This document shows positions 5,942 to 12,405 of a DNA stretch of 14,293 bases, piece by piece. Both the position numbers and the translations under genes were made by a program. Below the pieces are notes generated by a model. That model had not been told where the DNA came from. It did not search any database and was given only the letters and a program-made list of their open reading frames with translations. Within the stretch, counting starts at the first letter, position 1. Every line of letters begins with the position of its first letter. Source of the DNA: an uncultured Oscillospiraceae bacterium (GTDB lineage Bacteria; Bacillota; Clostridia; Oscillospirales; Oscillospiraceae); the NCBI GenBank assembly GCA_910584805.1, contig CAJUCB010000024.1, positions 1-14,293 on the forward strand. The letters are read 5' to 3'.

Positions 5942-7125
5942 GCCCATACCTCCTCTAGGATGCCGATAATATCCTCCAAATCTGCCTCCACGGGGTTGAC
6001 GATGATGGCCCCGTCGTTGAGGGCGGTGGTGGCCACCGCCGTGAAGTCCCCTTTGGAGACCTTCCCGGTGGCCTCCAAGGTGGTGGGCAGGCCGGTCAGC
6101 GCCGAGAGCTGGCGGCGCAGCTCCACCAAACACTGAATGGCCCGCTCCCCCCGCAGCCGCGCCGGGGTGCTGGCGTAGAGCGCCGGGCCCCCCAGGGGCA
6201 AGAGGAGTTCCCCATAGCGCTGGGCGCAGGCGGACAGGTTGTACTTCATCACCGCCGGGAGCAGGATGGTCATAGCGTCCCCGTGGGCCACCTGGCACAC
6301 GCCCCCCAGGGCATGGCCGATGGCGTGGACCAGCCCCACCATGGAGTTGGAAAAGGCCGCCCCCGCCAGGAGGCTCCCATTGGCCATGGCCATCCGGGCC
6401 TGTTTGTCCCGGCCGTTGCGTACGGCGGTGGGGAGGTTTTGGACGATCTGCTCCATGGCCTTTTCCGCAAAGGCGTCGCTCACAGGGTTGCGTTGGAGGC
6501 AGGTGGCGGCCTCAATGGCGTGGACCAGGGCGTCGAAGCCGGTGGAGGCGGTGATCCGGGGGGGCAGGGTCTCGGTCATCCGGGGGTCCAGCACCGCCAC
6601 GTCGGGGAGGAGGTGGTAGCTCAAAAATTCCAGCTTCACCTTCTCCGCCGGGTTGGCCACCACTGCCACGATGGTGGCCTCACTGCCAGTGCCGGCGGTG
6701 GTGGGGACGGCCACGAAGGGCACGTGCTCCCCCCGGGGCAGCACCTCGCAGCCGCTTTGGGACAGCAAGTCCTCCCCCGCCTGGGCCAGGACCATGCCCA
6801 CCCCCTTGGCGGTGTCAATCACCGAGCCGCCACCCACGGCGATGAGGCTGTCACAGCCTGCGGCCCGGTAGCGCCCGGCGATGTCGTTGACCACGCCGAT
6901 GGAGGAGTCCGGGGGGATGTGACAAAAGACCTCCGCCGGGGCCAGCCCCCCCTGGGCCAGGGCCGCCAGGACGGTTTTCACCATCCCCGCCCGCTCTAAA
7001 CCCTCGTCGCTGAGCAGCAGGGGCCGCCGGGCCCCCAGGCCTTCCAGCTCGTGGGGGATGTGCTCTAGGGCCTCGTCCCCGGAGAGGATTTTGCTGGGCA
7101 GTTGGAATTCATAATAGGCACTCAT
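5938..7125 (-). CDS. Iron-containing alcohol dehydrogenase (group III)
   Basis: A 395-residue member of the Fe-dependent alcohol dehydrogenase family, which interconverts alcohols and aldehydes with NAD(P)H. Visible are GGGSVIDTAK (98-107) for the nucleotide, PTTAGTGSE (141-149), and the four metal ligands Asp198 and His202 (FDALVH), His267 (GLVHAIGH) and His281 (VAHGD), with the spacing seen in FucO-type enzymes. The length is normal. GGAGG lies nine bases before the ATG and overlaps the stop of the SCP2-like gene; the gap between the two genes is six bases. The gene then overlaps the aldehyde dehydrogenase by four bases. The three are therefore one translation-coupled operon, probably acting in sequence on the same aldehyde. 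The substrate (short-chain, as in butanol dehydrogenases, or long-chain) is not clear from sequence. Confidence 0.96.
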   Translation of the reverse strand: MSAYYEFQLPSKILSGDEALEHIPHELEGLGARRPLLLSDEGLERAGMVKTVLAALAQGGLAPAEVFCHIPPDSSIGVVNDIAGRYRAAGCDSLIAVGGGSVIDTAKGVGMVLAQAGEDLLSQSGCEVLPRGEHVPFVAVPTTAGTGSEATIVAVVANPAEKVKLEFLSYHLLPDVAVLDPRMTETLPPRITASTGFDALVHAIEAATCLQRNPVSDAFAEKAMEQIVQNLPTAVRNGRDKQARMAMANGSLLAGAAFSNSMVGLVHAIGHALGGVCQVAHGDAMTILLPAVMKYNLSACAQRYGELLLPLGGPALYASTPARLRGERAIQCLVELRRQLSALTGLPTTLEATGKVSKGDFTAVATTALNDGAIIVNPVEADLEDIIGILEEVWA

Positions 7126-7131
7126 GTGGCG

Positions 7132-7620
7132 TTACCTCCCAAACAGCACCGCCCCATACACCCGGGCGGTGGAAACTTCCTTTTTCGGCAGGCGTTTCAA
7201 AATCCGCCGTGCCATGAACGCGGGGAATAGGTAGCCCTCCACGATATCCACACATCGCACAAAGGGCATGGCCAGGCCCATGGAACCCCGCAGGGTAAAG
7301 CGGTGCTGGGCATAGGCCTGGGCCACGCTGAGCTGGCCGGTGAACACCCGGAAGGCGTCGGCGGGGCTTTTGAAGCGGATGGTCACATCCCCGGGGGTGC
7401 TGGGGTGGAGGGTTTTGAAGCCCGCCCTGGTGCCTGTGACGGTAAAGCCCCTGGCCCCGGGGATTTCCAGGCGCAGGGTTTTCCCCTCCGGCCACTTCAC
7501 CGCCTCGGCCTTGATTTTGCTGTCCCGGGTGGACAGGAACTTCAACGCCCGGCACAGGCAGGTGGAGACCATACTGCAGGTGGCACACTGCATGCACATC
7601 TGAAAAGATCGGTTCGCCAA
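7132..7620 (-). CDS. SCP2-like lipid-carrier domain protein with Cys-rich N-terminus
   Basis: A 162-residue protein whose middle (about 45-125) resembles an SCP2 sterol/lipid-binding domain: LRLEIPG-GFTVTG, GDVTIRFKSPADAFRVFTGQLSVAQAYAQ-HRFTLRGSM. SCP2 domains form a hydrophobic pocket for lipids or acyl chains. The N-terminus has five cysteines in 15 residues (9, 12, 15, 21, 23), which could bind a metal or iron-sulphur cluster, though the spacing fits no standard ferredoxin motif. The start is a TTG with AAGGAGG eight bases before it; the first ATG is seven codons inside and has no ribosome site. It heads an operon with an alcohol and an aldehyde dehydrogenase, suggesting it presents a hydrophobic substrate to them. 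That role is inferred. Confidence 0.72.
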   Translation of the reverse strand: MANRSFQMCMQCATCSMVSTCLCRALKFLSTRDSKIKAEAVKWPEGKTLRLEIPGARGFTVTGTRAGFKTLHPSTPGDVTIRFKSPADAFRVFTGQLSVAQAYAQHRFTLRGSMGLAMPFVRCVDIVEGYLFPAFMARRILKRLPKKEVSTARVYGAVLFGR

Positions 7621-7674
7621 ACGCTATCCCTCCTTATTGTATTTATATTTTATAGACGCTTTTTGTTTTTGCGG

Positions 7675-7728
7675 TATAATATACTTAGCTCGTTGAATAG
7701 AAAGGGGTGTTTTATGATGCTTATATAA
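7675..7728 (+). other. Possible promoter/ribosome-site stub without a gene
   Basis: On the plus strand TATAAT (7675-7680) is followed by AAAGGGGTG and ATG-ATG-CTT-ATA-TAA ending at 7728, a four-codon frame. This looks like the head of a gene whose body is missing. There is no good -35, so it may be chance in an A/T-rich gap. Confidence 0.2.
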
Positions 7729-7729
7729 T

Positions 7730-8026
7730 TTATTTGAGTTTGTGCAGTTTTCCACTATGTGTTAGTATGCTTTGGGTTCGCTCACAACTCACCAAATCTC
7801 CAACATCTAAACTGTTAAATTCATATTCAGAGCATGATAATTTGAATTGTTCTCCAGACATTTCCTCAATCGTGATATAGTGTCGAAAGAACCTTTCGCT
7901 TTTTTCAACAATGGTTACTTCTCCACCCATCGGATAGTAAGTTCTATGAACATAGACCATACTATAAATGCTAAAGATAACGAGGACAAAAACTATCACA
8001 ACCAGTGCCTTTTTCGTGATTTTCAC
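7730..8026 (-). CDS. Small membrane-anchored protein, unknown function
   Basis: A 98-residue protein with a basic start (MKITKK), one membrane helix (about 7-25, ALVVIVFVLVIFSIYSMVY) and a soluble C-terminal part of about 70 residues. That part looks like a small beta-rich domain (GGEVTIVEKS, HYITIEEMSGEQFKLSC, DVGDLVSCERT). The topology is probably N-in with the domain outside. The start is taken as GTG at 8026, since AAAGGAG lies eight bases before it; an in-frame ATG at 8056 has no ribosome site. I do not recognise a family. Codons are A/T-rich compared with the flanking operons, suggesting separate origin. It has no same-strand partner: the next gene downstream (SCP2-like) starts 110 bases away, and upstream lies only the putative small RNA. 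Confidence 0.65.
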   Translation of the reverse strand: MKITKKALVVIVFVLVIFSIYSMVYVHRTYYPMGGEVTIVEKSERFFRHYITIEEMSGEQFKLSCSEYEFNSLDVGDLVSCERTQSILTHSGKLHKLK

Positions 8027-8122
8027 CGCAAATACTCCTTTCGGGCCATATTTCAACGCTACTCTAGGTACAGTTTTATTTCCCAGTTAAAGAATTTTAT
8101 AAATACACACAAAAATAAGGAT

Positions 8123-8249
8123 TGAACAAAAGGGGCGATATGATCGCCCCTTTTGCTTTATTTGCATGCGCTTCAGATTGTGGTACATCTGTCATAGATG
8201 ACCTGCGCTCAAAGTGGCAGGGCACTTTTCAATGCGTTGGATAGTTTAT
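8123..8249 (-). ncRNA. Putative small RNA, orphan
   Basis: A perfect consensus promoter (TTGACA-N17-TATAAT, 8282-8254) on the minus strand is followed after about 120 bases by a strong terminator (8154-8128), with no open frame that has a ribosome site. The predicted transcript of about 125 nt has a hairpin AAAGUG-CCCUGC-CACUUU (8228-8211) with a C-rich loop, then GUCA-UCUA-UGAC (8202-8191) and CAGAU...AUCUG (8191-8174), then the terminator. C-rich loops in Firmicutes small RNAs often pair with ribosome-binding sites of target mRNAs; here that is only an inference. It could also be a leader for the gene at 8026 if the terminator is leaky or controlled. I do not recognise an RNA family. Confidence 0.55.
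8124..8154 (-). terminator. Terminator of the putative small RNA
   Basis: A perfect 12-bp stem AAAAGGGGCGAT / ATCGCCCCTTTT (arms 8154-8143 and 8139-8128 on the minus strand, loop of 3). TTTT in the right arm is followed by GTTC. The shape is symmetric, but no plus-strand gene ends here. Confidence 0.85.
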
Positions 8250-8253
8250 CTCT

Positions 8254-8282
8254 ATTATACGCAGATGGCAGCAGGCTGTCAA
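8254..8282 (-). promoter_or_regulatory. Full-consensus sigma-A promoter (small RNA)
   Basis: TTGACA at 8282-8277, exactly 17 bases, TATAAT at 8259-8254 on the minus strand. This is the only promoter in the window with both hexamers perfect. It is divergent from the MarR promoter, whose -35 starts 37 bases away. Confidence 0.82.
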
Positions 8283-8318
8283 TGGATTTTTACCCTGGCG
8301 GGATTTGGCGCCTGCGGC

Positions 8319-8347
8319 TTGACAAAAACACGAATTCGTACTATGCT
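8319..8347 (+). promoter_or_regulatory. Promoter of the MarR-MATE operon
   Basis: TTGACA at 8319-8324, a 17-base spacer, TATGCT at 8342-8347. The left arm of the 17-bp inverted repeat is exactly the spacer. Confidence 0.85.
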
Positions 8348-8366
8348 TGGTACGAATTCGTGTTTT
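8325..8366. promoter_or_regulatory. Perfect 17-bp inverted repeat, MarR operator
   Basis: AAAACACGAATTCGTAC (8325-8341) and its exact complement (8350-8366) flank eight bases holding the -10. Each arm contains the 10-bp palindrome ACGAATTCGT (8330-8339 and 8352-8361), so there may be two dimer sites 22 bp apart, about two helix turns. Such placement is typical of MarR autorepression. Confidence 0.82.
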
Positions 8367-8380
8367 AAGGAGGAATCCTT

Positions 8381-8836
8381 ATGGATGGCAACGAAAGTGC
8401 CCGGCGGCTGGCCAAGGCCGCCTGCGCCCTGGACGGGGCCTATGACCGTCTGGCAAAACGGCTGGGGATCACGGGGAATTTGCTGTGGCTGCTGTACATT
8501 CTGGACGACGGCGCACCCCACTCCCAAAAGCAGATCTGCGAGGAGTGGCTATTTCCCAAAACCACCGTCAACACCCTCACCAAGGAGTGCCAAGGGGCGG
8601 GGTATATCACCCTGCACACCATCCCCGGCAAGAAGCGGGAGCTGCACATCCAGCTCACCGATGCCGGGCGGGACTACGTCCACCAAAAGCTGCGGGCCTT
8701 TTACCAGGCGGAGGAGGCGGCCCTGCAGGTGACCTTGGAGACCTGTCCCCCGGAATTTGTCTCCTATTTGGAGACCTACACCCAAAACCTGATCGCCGCC
8801 TTTGGGGCATACGAAAATAGAAAGGAACCCAAGTAA
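8381..8836 (+). CDS. MarR-family transcriptional repressor
   Basis: A 151-residue winged-helix regulator. N-terminal dimer helix (about 4-28), HTH core (33-76) with recognition helix PKTTVNTLTKECQGAGYI, wing with PGKKRELHIQLTDAG (82-96), and a long C-terminal dimer helix (97-145). MarR proteins usually repress their own gene and a neighbouring exporter and release DNA on binding a small aromatic or phenolic ligand. The setting fits: it is followed three bases later by a MATE exporter and preceded by a promoter wrapped in a perfect 17-bp inverted repeat. AAGGAGG lies seven bases before the ATG. The ligand cannot be told from the sequence. The length is normal and no residue defect is seen. Confidence 0.92.
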   Translation: MDGNESARRLAKAACALDGAYDRLAKRLGITGNLLWLLYILDDGAPHSQKQICEEWLFPKTTVNTLTKECQGAGYITLHTIPGKKRELHIQLTDAGRDYVHQKLRAFYQAEEAALQVTLETCPPEFVSYLETYTQNLIAAFGAYENRKEPK

Positions 8837-8839
8837 TTT

Positions 8840-10177
8840 ATGGCACGCATCCATTTATCCGAACACTTCACCTACAAAAAGCTCCTGCGCTTTGTGCTGC
8901 CCTCCGTCCTGATGATGATTTTTACCTCCATCTACAGTGTGGTGGACGGCCTGTTTGTCTCCAACTTCGTGGGCACCACGGCCTTTGCCGCGGTGAACCT
9001 GATCTACCCCCTGGTGATGATGCTGAGCTCTGTGGGCTTCATGCTGGGCACCGGCGGCACCGCCATCATCGGCAAGACCCTGGGGGAGGGGCAGCGGGAG
9101 GAGGCCAACCGCTACTTTACCATGCTCATGGCGGCGGTGGTCCTCTTTGGCGCGGTGCTGGCGGCCTTGGGCATCCTGTTCCTCCGGCCGGTCTCCATCC
9201 TCCTGGGGGCGGAGGGGGCGTTGCTGGACGACTGCATCCGCTATGGCCGGGTCATTTTGGCCGCCCTGCCCTTCTTCGCGCTGCAGGTTGCCGTCCAAGA
9301 GCTCTTTGTGGTGGCGGAAAAGGCCAGCCTGGGGCTGGGGGTGACGGTGCTGTCCGGGGTGGTGAACATGGTGCTGGATGCCCTCTTCGTGGCGGGCTTC
9401 CACTGGGGGCTGCTGGGGGCTGCTTTCGCCACGGCCATCAGCCAGGTGGTGGGGGCGGTGGTGCCGGTGCTCTACTTCGCCCGGCCCAACGACAGCCTGC
9501 TGCGCTTCACCAAGGCCCTGCACTTCTACCCCAAGGTCCTGGGCAAAGCCTGCGCCAACGGCTCCTCGGAGATGGTGAGCAACCTGGCCAGCTCCCTGGT
9601 GTCCCTGCTGTACAACTACCAGCTCCTGCGCCTGCTGGGGGAAAACGGGGTGGCCGCCTATGGGGTCATCATGTACGTGGGCTTCATCTTCGCGGCGGTG
9701 AACCTGGGCTACGCCATGGGCGCGTCCCCCATCATCAGCTTCCAGTACGGGGCGGAGAACCACAGCGAACTGAAAAACCTCTACCGCAAGAGCCTCCTGC
9801 TCCTGTCCGCCGGGGGCCTGGGGATGTTCCTCATTGCCAAGCTGGTGGCCCGGCCGCTGTCCCTCATCTTTGTCAGCTACGACCCGGTGCTGTTGGAGCT
9901 GACCGTCCACGCCTTCCACATCATCGCCTTTGCCTTCCTTCTCAACGGCCTGAATACCTTTGCCTCGGCCTTCTTCACGGCGCTGAACAACGGGGCGGTG
10001 TCGGCGGTGCTGTCCTTCCTGCGTACCTTCGTGTTCCAGATCGTAGGGATTTTGGGCCTGCCGCTGCTCTTCGGCGTAGACGGGCTGTGGGCGGCTATGG
10101 CGGTAACGGAGTGCGCCAGCTTTTTTGTCTCGCTGTACTGCTTCCTCAGTAGGCGGCGGCGGTATCAGTATGGGTAA
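8840..10177 (+). CDS. MATE-family multidrug exporter
   Basis: A 445-residue polytopic membrane protein with about 12 hydrophobic helices and the typical MATE opening: LLRFVLPSVLMMIFTSIYSV, VDGLFVSNFVGTTAFAAVN, then GTGGTAIIGKTLGEG (residues about 72-86). The internal repeat restarts after the mid loop (about residue 235) with NGSSEMVSNLASSLVSLLYN and AYGVIMYVGFIFAAVNLGYAMGASPIISFQYGAE. MATE proteins export cationic or hydrophobic compounds in exchange for Na+ or H+. The gene starts three bases after marR and shares its promoter, so export is probably induced by the MarR ligand. Its ribosome site (AAAGGAA) lies before the marR stop, suggesting coupling. A terminator follows 26 bases after the stop. 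The substrate is unknown. Confidence 0.95.
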   Translation: MARIHLSEHFTYKKLLRFVLPSVLMMIFTSIYSVVDGLFVSNFVGTTAFAAVNLIYPLVMMLSSVGFMLGTGGTAIIGKTLGEGQREEANRYFTMLMAAVVLFGAVLAALGILFLRPVSILLGAEGALLDDCIRYGRVILAALPFFALQVAVQELFVVAEKASLGLGVTVLSGVVNMVLDALFVAGFHWGLLGAAFATAISQVVGAVVPVLYFARPNDSLLRFTKALHFYPKVLGKACANGSSEMVSNLASSLVSLLYNYQLLRLLGENGVAAYGVIMYVGFIFAAVNLGYAMGASPIISFQYGAENHSELKNLYRKSLLLLSAGGLGMFLIAKLVARPLSLIFVSYDPVLLELTVHAFHIIAFAFLLNGLNTFASAFFTALNNGAVSAVLSFLRTFVFQIVGILGLPLLFGVDGLWAAMAVTECASFFVSLYCFLSRRRRYQYG

Positions 10178-10203
10178 GCCTAGGTCACAACTGAATCACG
10201 CAT

Positions 10204-10249
10204 ACGGACCCACCCCTGGGCAAAGCATTCCAGGGATGGGTCCGTTTTT
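10204..10249 (+). terminator. Terminator of the MarR-MATE operon
   Basis: A 16-bp stem (arms 10204-10219 and 10230-10245, one G-U pair, loop of 10) followed by TTTT. It overlaps the stop of the convergent XRE gene at 10248-10250. Confidence 0.9.
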
Positions 10250-10583
10250 ACATATACTGGTCCAACGCCAGCTTAGTGGCCTTTACCACGTTTTCGATGA
10301 TTTTAAGCTGCTGGACGGAGCAGTTGCCCAAGATCTGGGCGGTAGCATCGATGAGGGCGCTGCGCTCGGCAGGGTTGCCGTCGGTGAGCAGGTCATCGGT
10401 GCGTACCTTCAACGCCTGGGCCAGCTTCACCAGCACTGGCAGGCTCAGCTTTGTGTTACCGGTTTCGATGTGGCTCATGTGGACGGTGGAAATGTCTGCT
10501 TTCTCCGCCAGAACCTCCTGGGACATCCCGTGAGCCTTGCGGATTTTTCGTATTCTTTGTCCGATTTCGTAATAATCCATCAT
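10248..10583 (-). CDS. XRE-family HTH regulator (111 aa)
   Basis: HTH domain at about residues 5-66: IGQRIRKIRKAHGMSQEVLA, then the recognition segment STVHMSHIETGNTKLS and LVKLAQALKVRTDDLL. A C-terminal part (67-111) with two helices (RSALIDATAQILGNCS, QQLKIIENVVKATKLAL) likely makes the dimer. Two adjacent ATGs (10583, 10580) are possible; AGGCGG stands a few bases upstream. The gene is divergent from the secreted-protein cluster at 10721-14293, with only 137 bases between. Two CTATAG palindromes there are good candidate sites, so it may control that cluster as well as itself. Its minus-strand promoter may be TTGCCT-N17-TTAAAT just upstream. It is typical of single-domain regulators in gut Clostridia. 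Confidence 0.88.
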   Translation of the reverse strand: MMDYYEIGQRIRKIRKAHGMSQEVLAEKADISTVHMSHIETGNTKLSLPVLVKLAQALKVRTDDLLTDGNPAERSALIDATAQILGNCSVQQLKIIENVVKATKLALDQYM

Positions 10584-10611
10584 TTTTTCCGCCTGTATAA
10601 TTTAATTTCAC

Positions 10612-10640
10612 TTGAATCCTATAGGCAATTATGCTATGAT
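10612..10640 (+). promoter_or_regulatory. Promoter of the secreted-protein cluster
   Basis: TTGAAT at 10612-10617, a 17-base spacer, TATGAT at 10635-10640. The start is expected near 10647, giving a leader of about 75 bases with a small GGGG...CCCC hairpin just before the AAGGAGG ribosome site. Confidence 0.65.
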
Positions 10641-10657
10641 GACATAAATTCTATAGA
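10618..10657. promoter_or_regulatory. Paired CTATAG palindromes, candidate XRE operator
   Basis: CCTATAGG (10618-10625) lies in the spacer and TCTATAGA (10650-10657) just after the expected start. Both are part of AATYCTATAG and their centres are 32 bp apart, about three helix turns. Binding by the divergent XRE protein is an inference. Confidence 0.4.
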
Positions 10658-10720
10658 TTTTTTAAGTCTTTATAGTTTATATCTGAGGGGAAATTTTTGC
10701 CCCTTGAAGGAGGATAACAT

Positions 10721-11926
10721 ATGAAGATACGGAAGCAGAGCACATGTTTTGCCTTGAGTATTTTGCTTTTCTTAAACTGTATGGTCAGCGTGGCAGCAGC
10801 TCACAACACCACCGTGGAAGAAGATACGCCTACCTTCACCCCGACATATTGTTGGTTCTTTTTCCTTGCCACCGAAACCGCAGCACAGACATACCAGCAG
10901 ATCATTGCGCCGTCCAACTCTGCGGAGGTTACCATCGAACGCAAGGACTTTTCGATAAAAAATGAGGATGGCTCATTCTCCGCAAAGATATACTACGATT
11001 TACCCCATGTGACAGGGGGAGGCACAGCAGCCGAAACAATCAACACGGCATTACAGGCGGATTTTGAACAGTATCAAGAACCGCTCCAAAACGAGGTGGC
11101 GGAATATTTACACGATAAACCGTATCCTGAAGACACCTACCTCTATACCGTTACGTCCGAAGCAACACAGAACGGCGACGGGGTTCTGAGCATTCGCTAT
11201 GAAACGACCTGGTTCATGGGCGGGGTGCAAAATACAGACCACTATGGGATGACCTTTGACCTGAGTACAGGGAGGAAACTCACAATCCCGGATTTGATCG
11301 CAGTATCGCCAGATGTCTTGCTGCGCCAGCTCCAGCCGAGGATTCTTGATAAGGGGACAAACCTCGACAGCAACGCAGCAGAAACAGTGGCAGCGTATAC
11401 CCTACAGGAGCTTACATTCTACATTCGTGACCGGGAACTGTGGGTCTGTATCCCGACCTATGAACTGGCAGGTGGTTTCGCAGGCTCCTTCGAGATTCCA
11501 TGCCAGGTATACATCGCCGGAAAATCCTCCAAGCAGGTAACCAGCAAGCTGTTACACTATCTGACCCCGGAGAGCGCAAGCAGTTGGGTTGCAATGGAAT
11601 ATGAACCATTCAGCGATGAAACTCGTCTGAATTATACACCCGAATATATCATTTATATCGTGTTCTCAGATGACGGCACTTGTAGGGTTACGGCTGGCTA
11701 TCATGAGAGTTATATCTTTCTAGATGATCAAGGGCGCTACACTCTTGAGGCAGATGGGACATTATTGATTGATTTGTCAAAAGACGGCATTACCATGTCC
11801 GCAAAATTCAAAGCAGAAGCACTAAATCCGGATGTAATTTTGCTCACTCAGACATCAGAGGAGGGTTTGTTCTTCCATCACAAAAAGAATCATCAGTTGG
11901 TGCTGAACAAGGATGTATTCGATTAA
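10721..11926 (+). CDS. Secreted DUF3298/DUF4163-type protein
   Basis: A 401-residue protein with a signal peptide (basic MKIRK, hydrophobic 9-24, likely cleavage after VAAA at 27). Residues about 76-150 look like a DUF4163 (PdaC-type) domain: IKNEDGSFSAKIYYDLPHVTG, followed by an AAETINTALQADFEQY helix. About 158-265 look like DUF3298, with the key block HYGMTFDLSTGRKLTIPDLI. The last 120 residues form an extra beta-rich region that I do not recognise. Such domains occur in extracytoplasmic proteins of Bacillus and Clostridia, such as PdaC and RsiV; in RsiV the domain binds lysozyme. No enzymatic domain is present here. It heads the cluster, with AAGGAGG eight bases before its ATG. Codons are more A/T-rich than in the MATE gene. 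Confidence 0.8.
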   Translation: MKIRKQSTCFALSILLFLNCMVSVAAAHNTTVEEDTPTFTPTYCWFFFLATETAAQTYQQIIAPSNSAEVTIERKDFSIKNEDGSFSAKIYYDLPHVTGGGTAAETINTALQADFEQYQEPLQNEVAEYLHDKPYPEDTYLYTVTSEATQNGDGVLSIRYETTWFMGGVQNTDHYGMTFDLSTGRKLTIPDLIAVSPDVLLRQLQPRILDKGTNLDSNAAETVAAYTLQELTFYIRDRELWVCIPTYELAGGFAGSFEIPCQVYIAGKSSKQVTSKLLHYLTPESASSWVAMEYEPFSDETRLNYTPEYIIYIVFSDDGTCRVTAGYHESYIFLDDQGRYTLEADGTLLIDLSKDGITMSAKFKAEALNPDVILLTQTSEEGLFFHHKKNHQLVLNKDVFD

Positions 11927-12017
11927 GTAAAGGAGGCTGTAGTCAACGAATGTTACACAGGAAAGAAGGCGGTGTACAAAGAATTGATTAAACTATAAAA
12001 AGAAAGGAACGATCGAC

Positions 12018-12365
12018 ATGTTCTGCAAACATTGCGGCGCACAGATGGAGGACACCACCTTATATTGCCCCTCCTGCGGAAAAAGCCAAGTGGAATCGAC
12101 AATCCCACAGTCTGACGCTCCGGCGTTTATCAAGTCGAATACAAACGGGACACAAACGACCTACAAAAACAAATGGGCAACATTCTTTCTGTGCCTGTTT
12201 TTGGGTGAGTTTGGAATCCACAGATTCTATACGGGAAAAATTGGAACAGGGATACTATGGCTGCTTATCCTTGGGATTTTCGGCATAGGTGTGCTTGTAG
12301 ACCTGATTATGCTTCTCACTGGAAGTTTTAAGGATTCCAACGGGAATGATCTTATCACAAACTAA
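12018..12365 (+). CDS. Zinc-ribbon plus TM2-domain membrane protein
   Basis: A 115-residue protein with an N-terminal zinc ribbon (C3-x2-C6, C17-x2-C20), a Ser/Thr/Asn-rich linker (21-48) and a TM2 domain (49-115). The TM2 domain has two membrane helices, LCLFLGEFGIHRFYTGK at the first and GILWLLILGIFGIGVLVDLIM at the second, then the typical GSFKDSNGN ending. TM2 proteins are common small membrane proteins with no settled role in bacteria; the zinc ribbon would face the cytoplasm. It follows the DUF3298-type gene by 91 bases without a terminator, so it is likely co-transcribed. AAAGAAAGGAA is its ribosome site. A 13-codon frame in the gap (11950-11991) is not convincing. Confidence 0.9.
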   Translation: MFCKHCGAQMEDTTLYCPSCGKSQVESTIPQSDAPAFIKSNTNGTQTTYKNKWATFFLCLFLGEFGIHRFYTGKIGTGILWLLILGIFGIGVLVDLIMLLTGSFKDSNGNDLITN

Positions 12366-12405
12366 GGATAAGACGAACGCAGATAGCTTATGAAAGGAGG
12401 TATCC

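Noticed and set aside
4535..6298. Minus-strand frame extending the aldehyde dehydrogenase by 119 residues upstream
   Set aside because: The extension lies inside the alcohol dehydrogenase gene in another frame and has no aldehyde dehydrogenase homology. The ATG at 5941 has an AGGAGG site and the overlap ATGA.
6283..6999. 238-codon open frame on the plus strand
   Set aside because: A mirror of the alcohol dehydrogenase gene, rich in His and Gly, not protein-like.
8101..8196. 32-codon frame inside the putative small RNA (ATG at 8196, minus strand)
   Set aside because: No ribosome site, and it reads through the strong terminator, so a full product is unlikely.
8855..9919. 354-codon open frame on the minus strand
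   Set aside because: Antisense to the MATE gene. It is extremely His/Gln/Gly-rich, with no known motif and no start signal.
11950..11991. 13-codon frame between the DUF3298-type and TM2 genes
   Set aside because: A GGAGG exists but 14 bases or so away from the ATG. It is too short to support and has no recognisable product.
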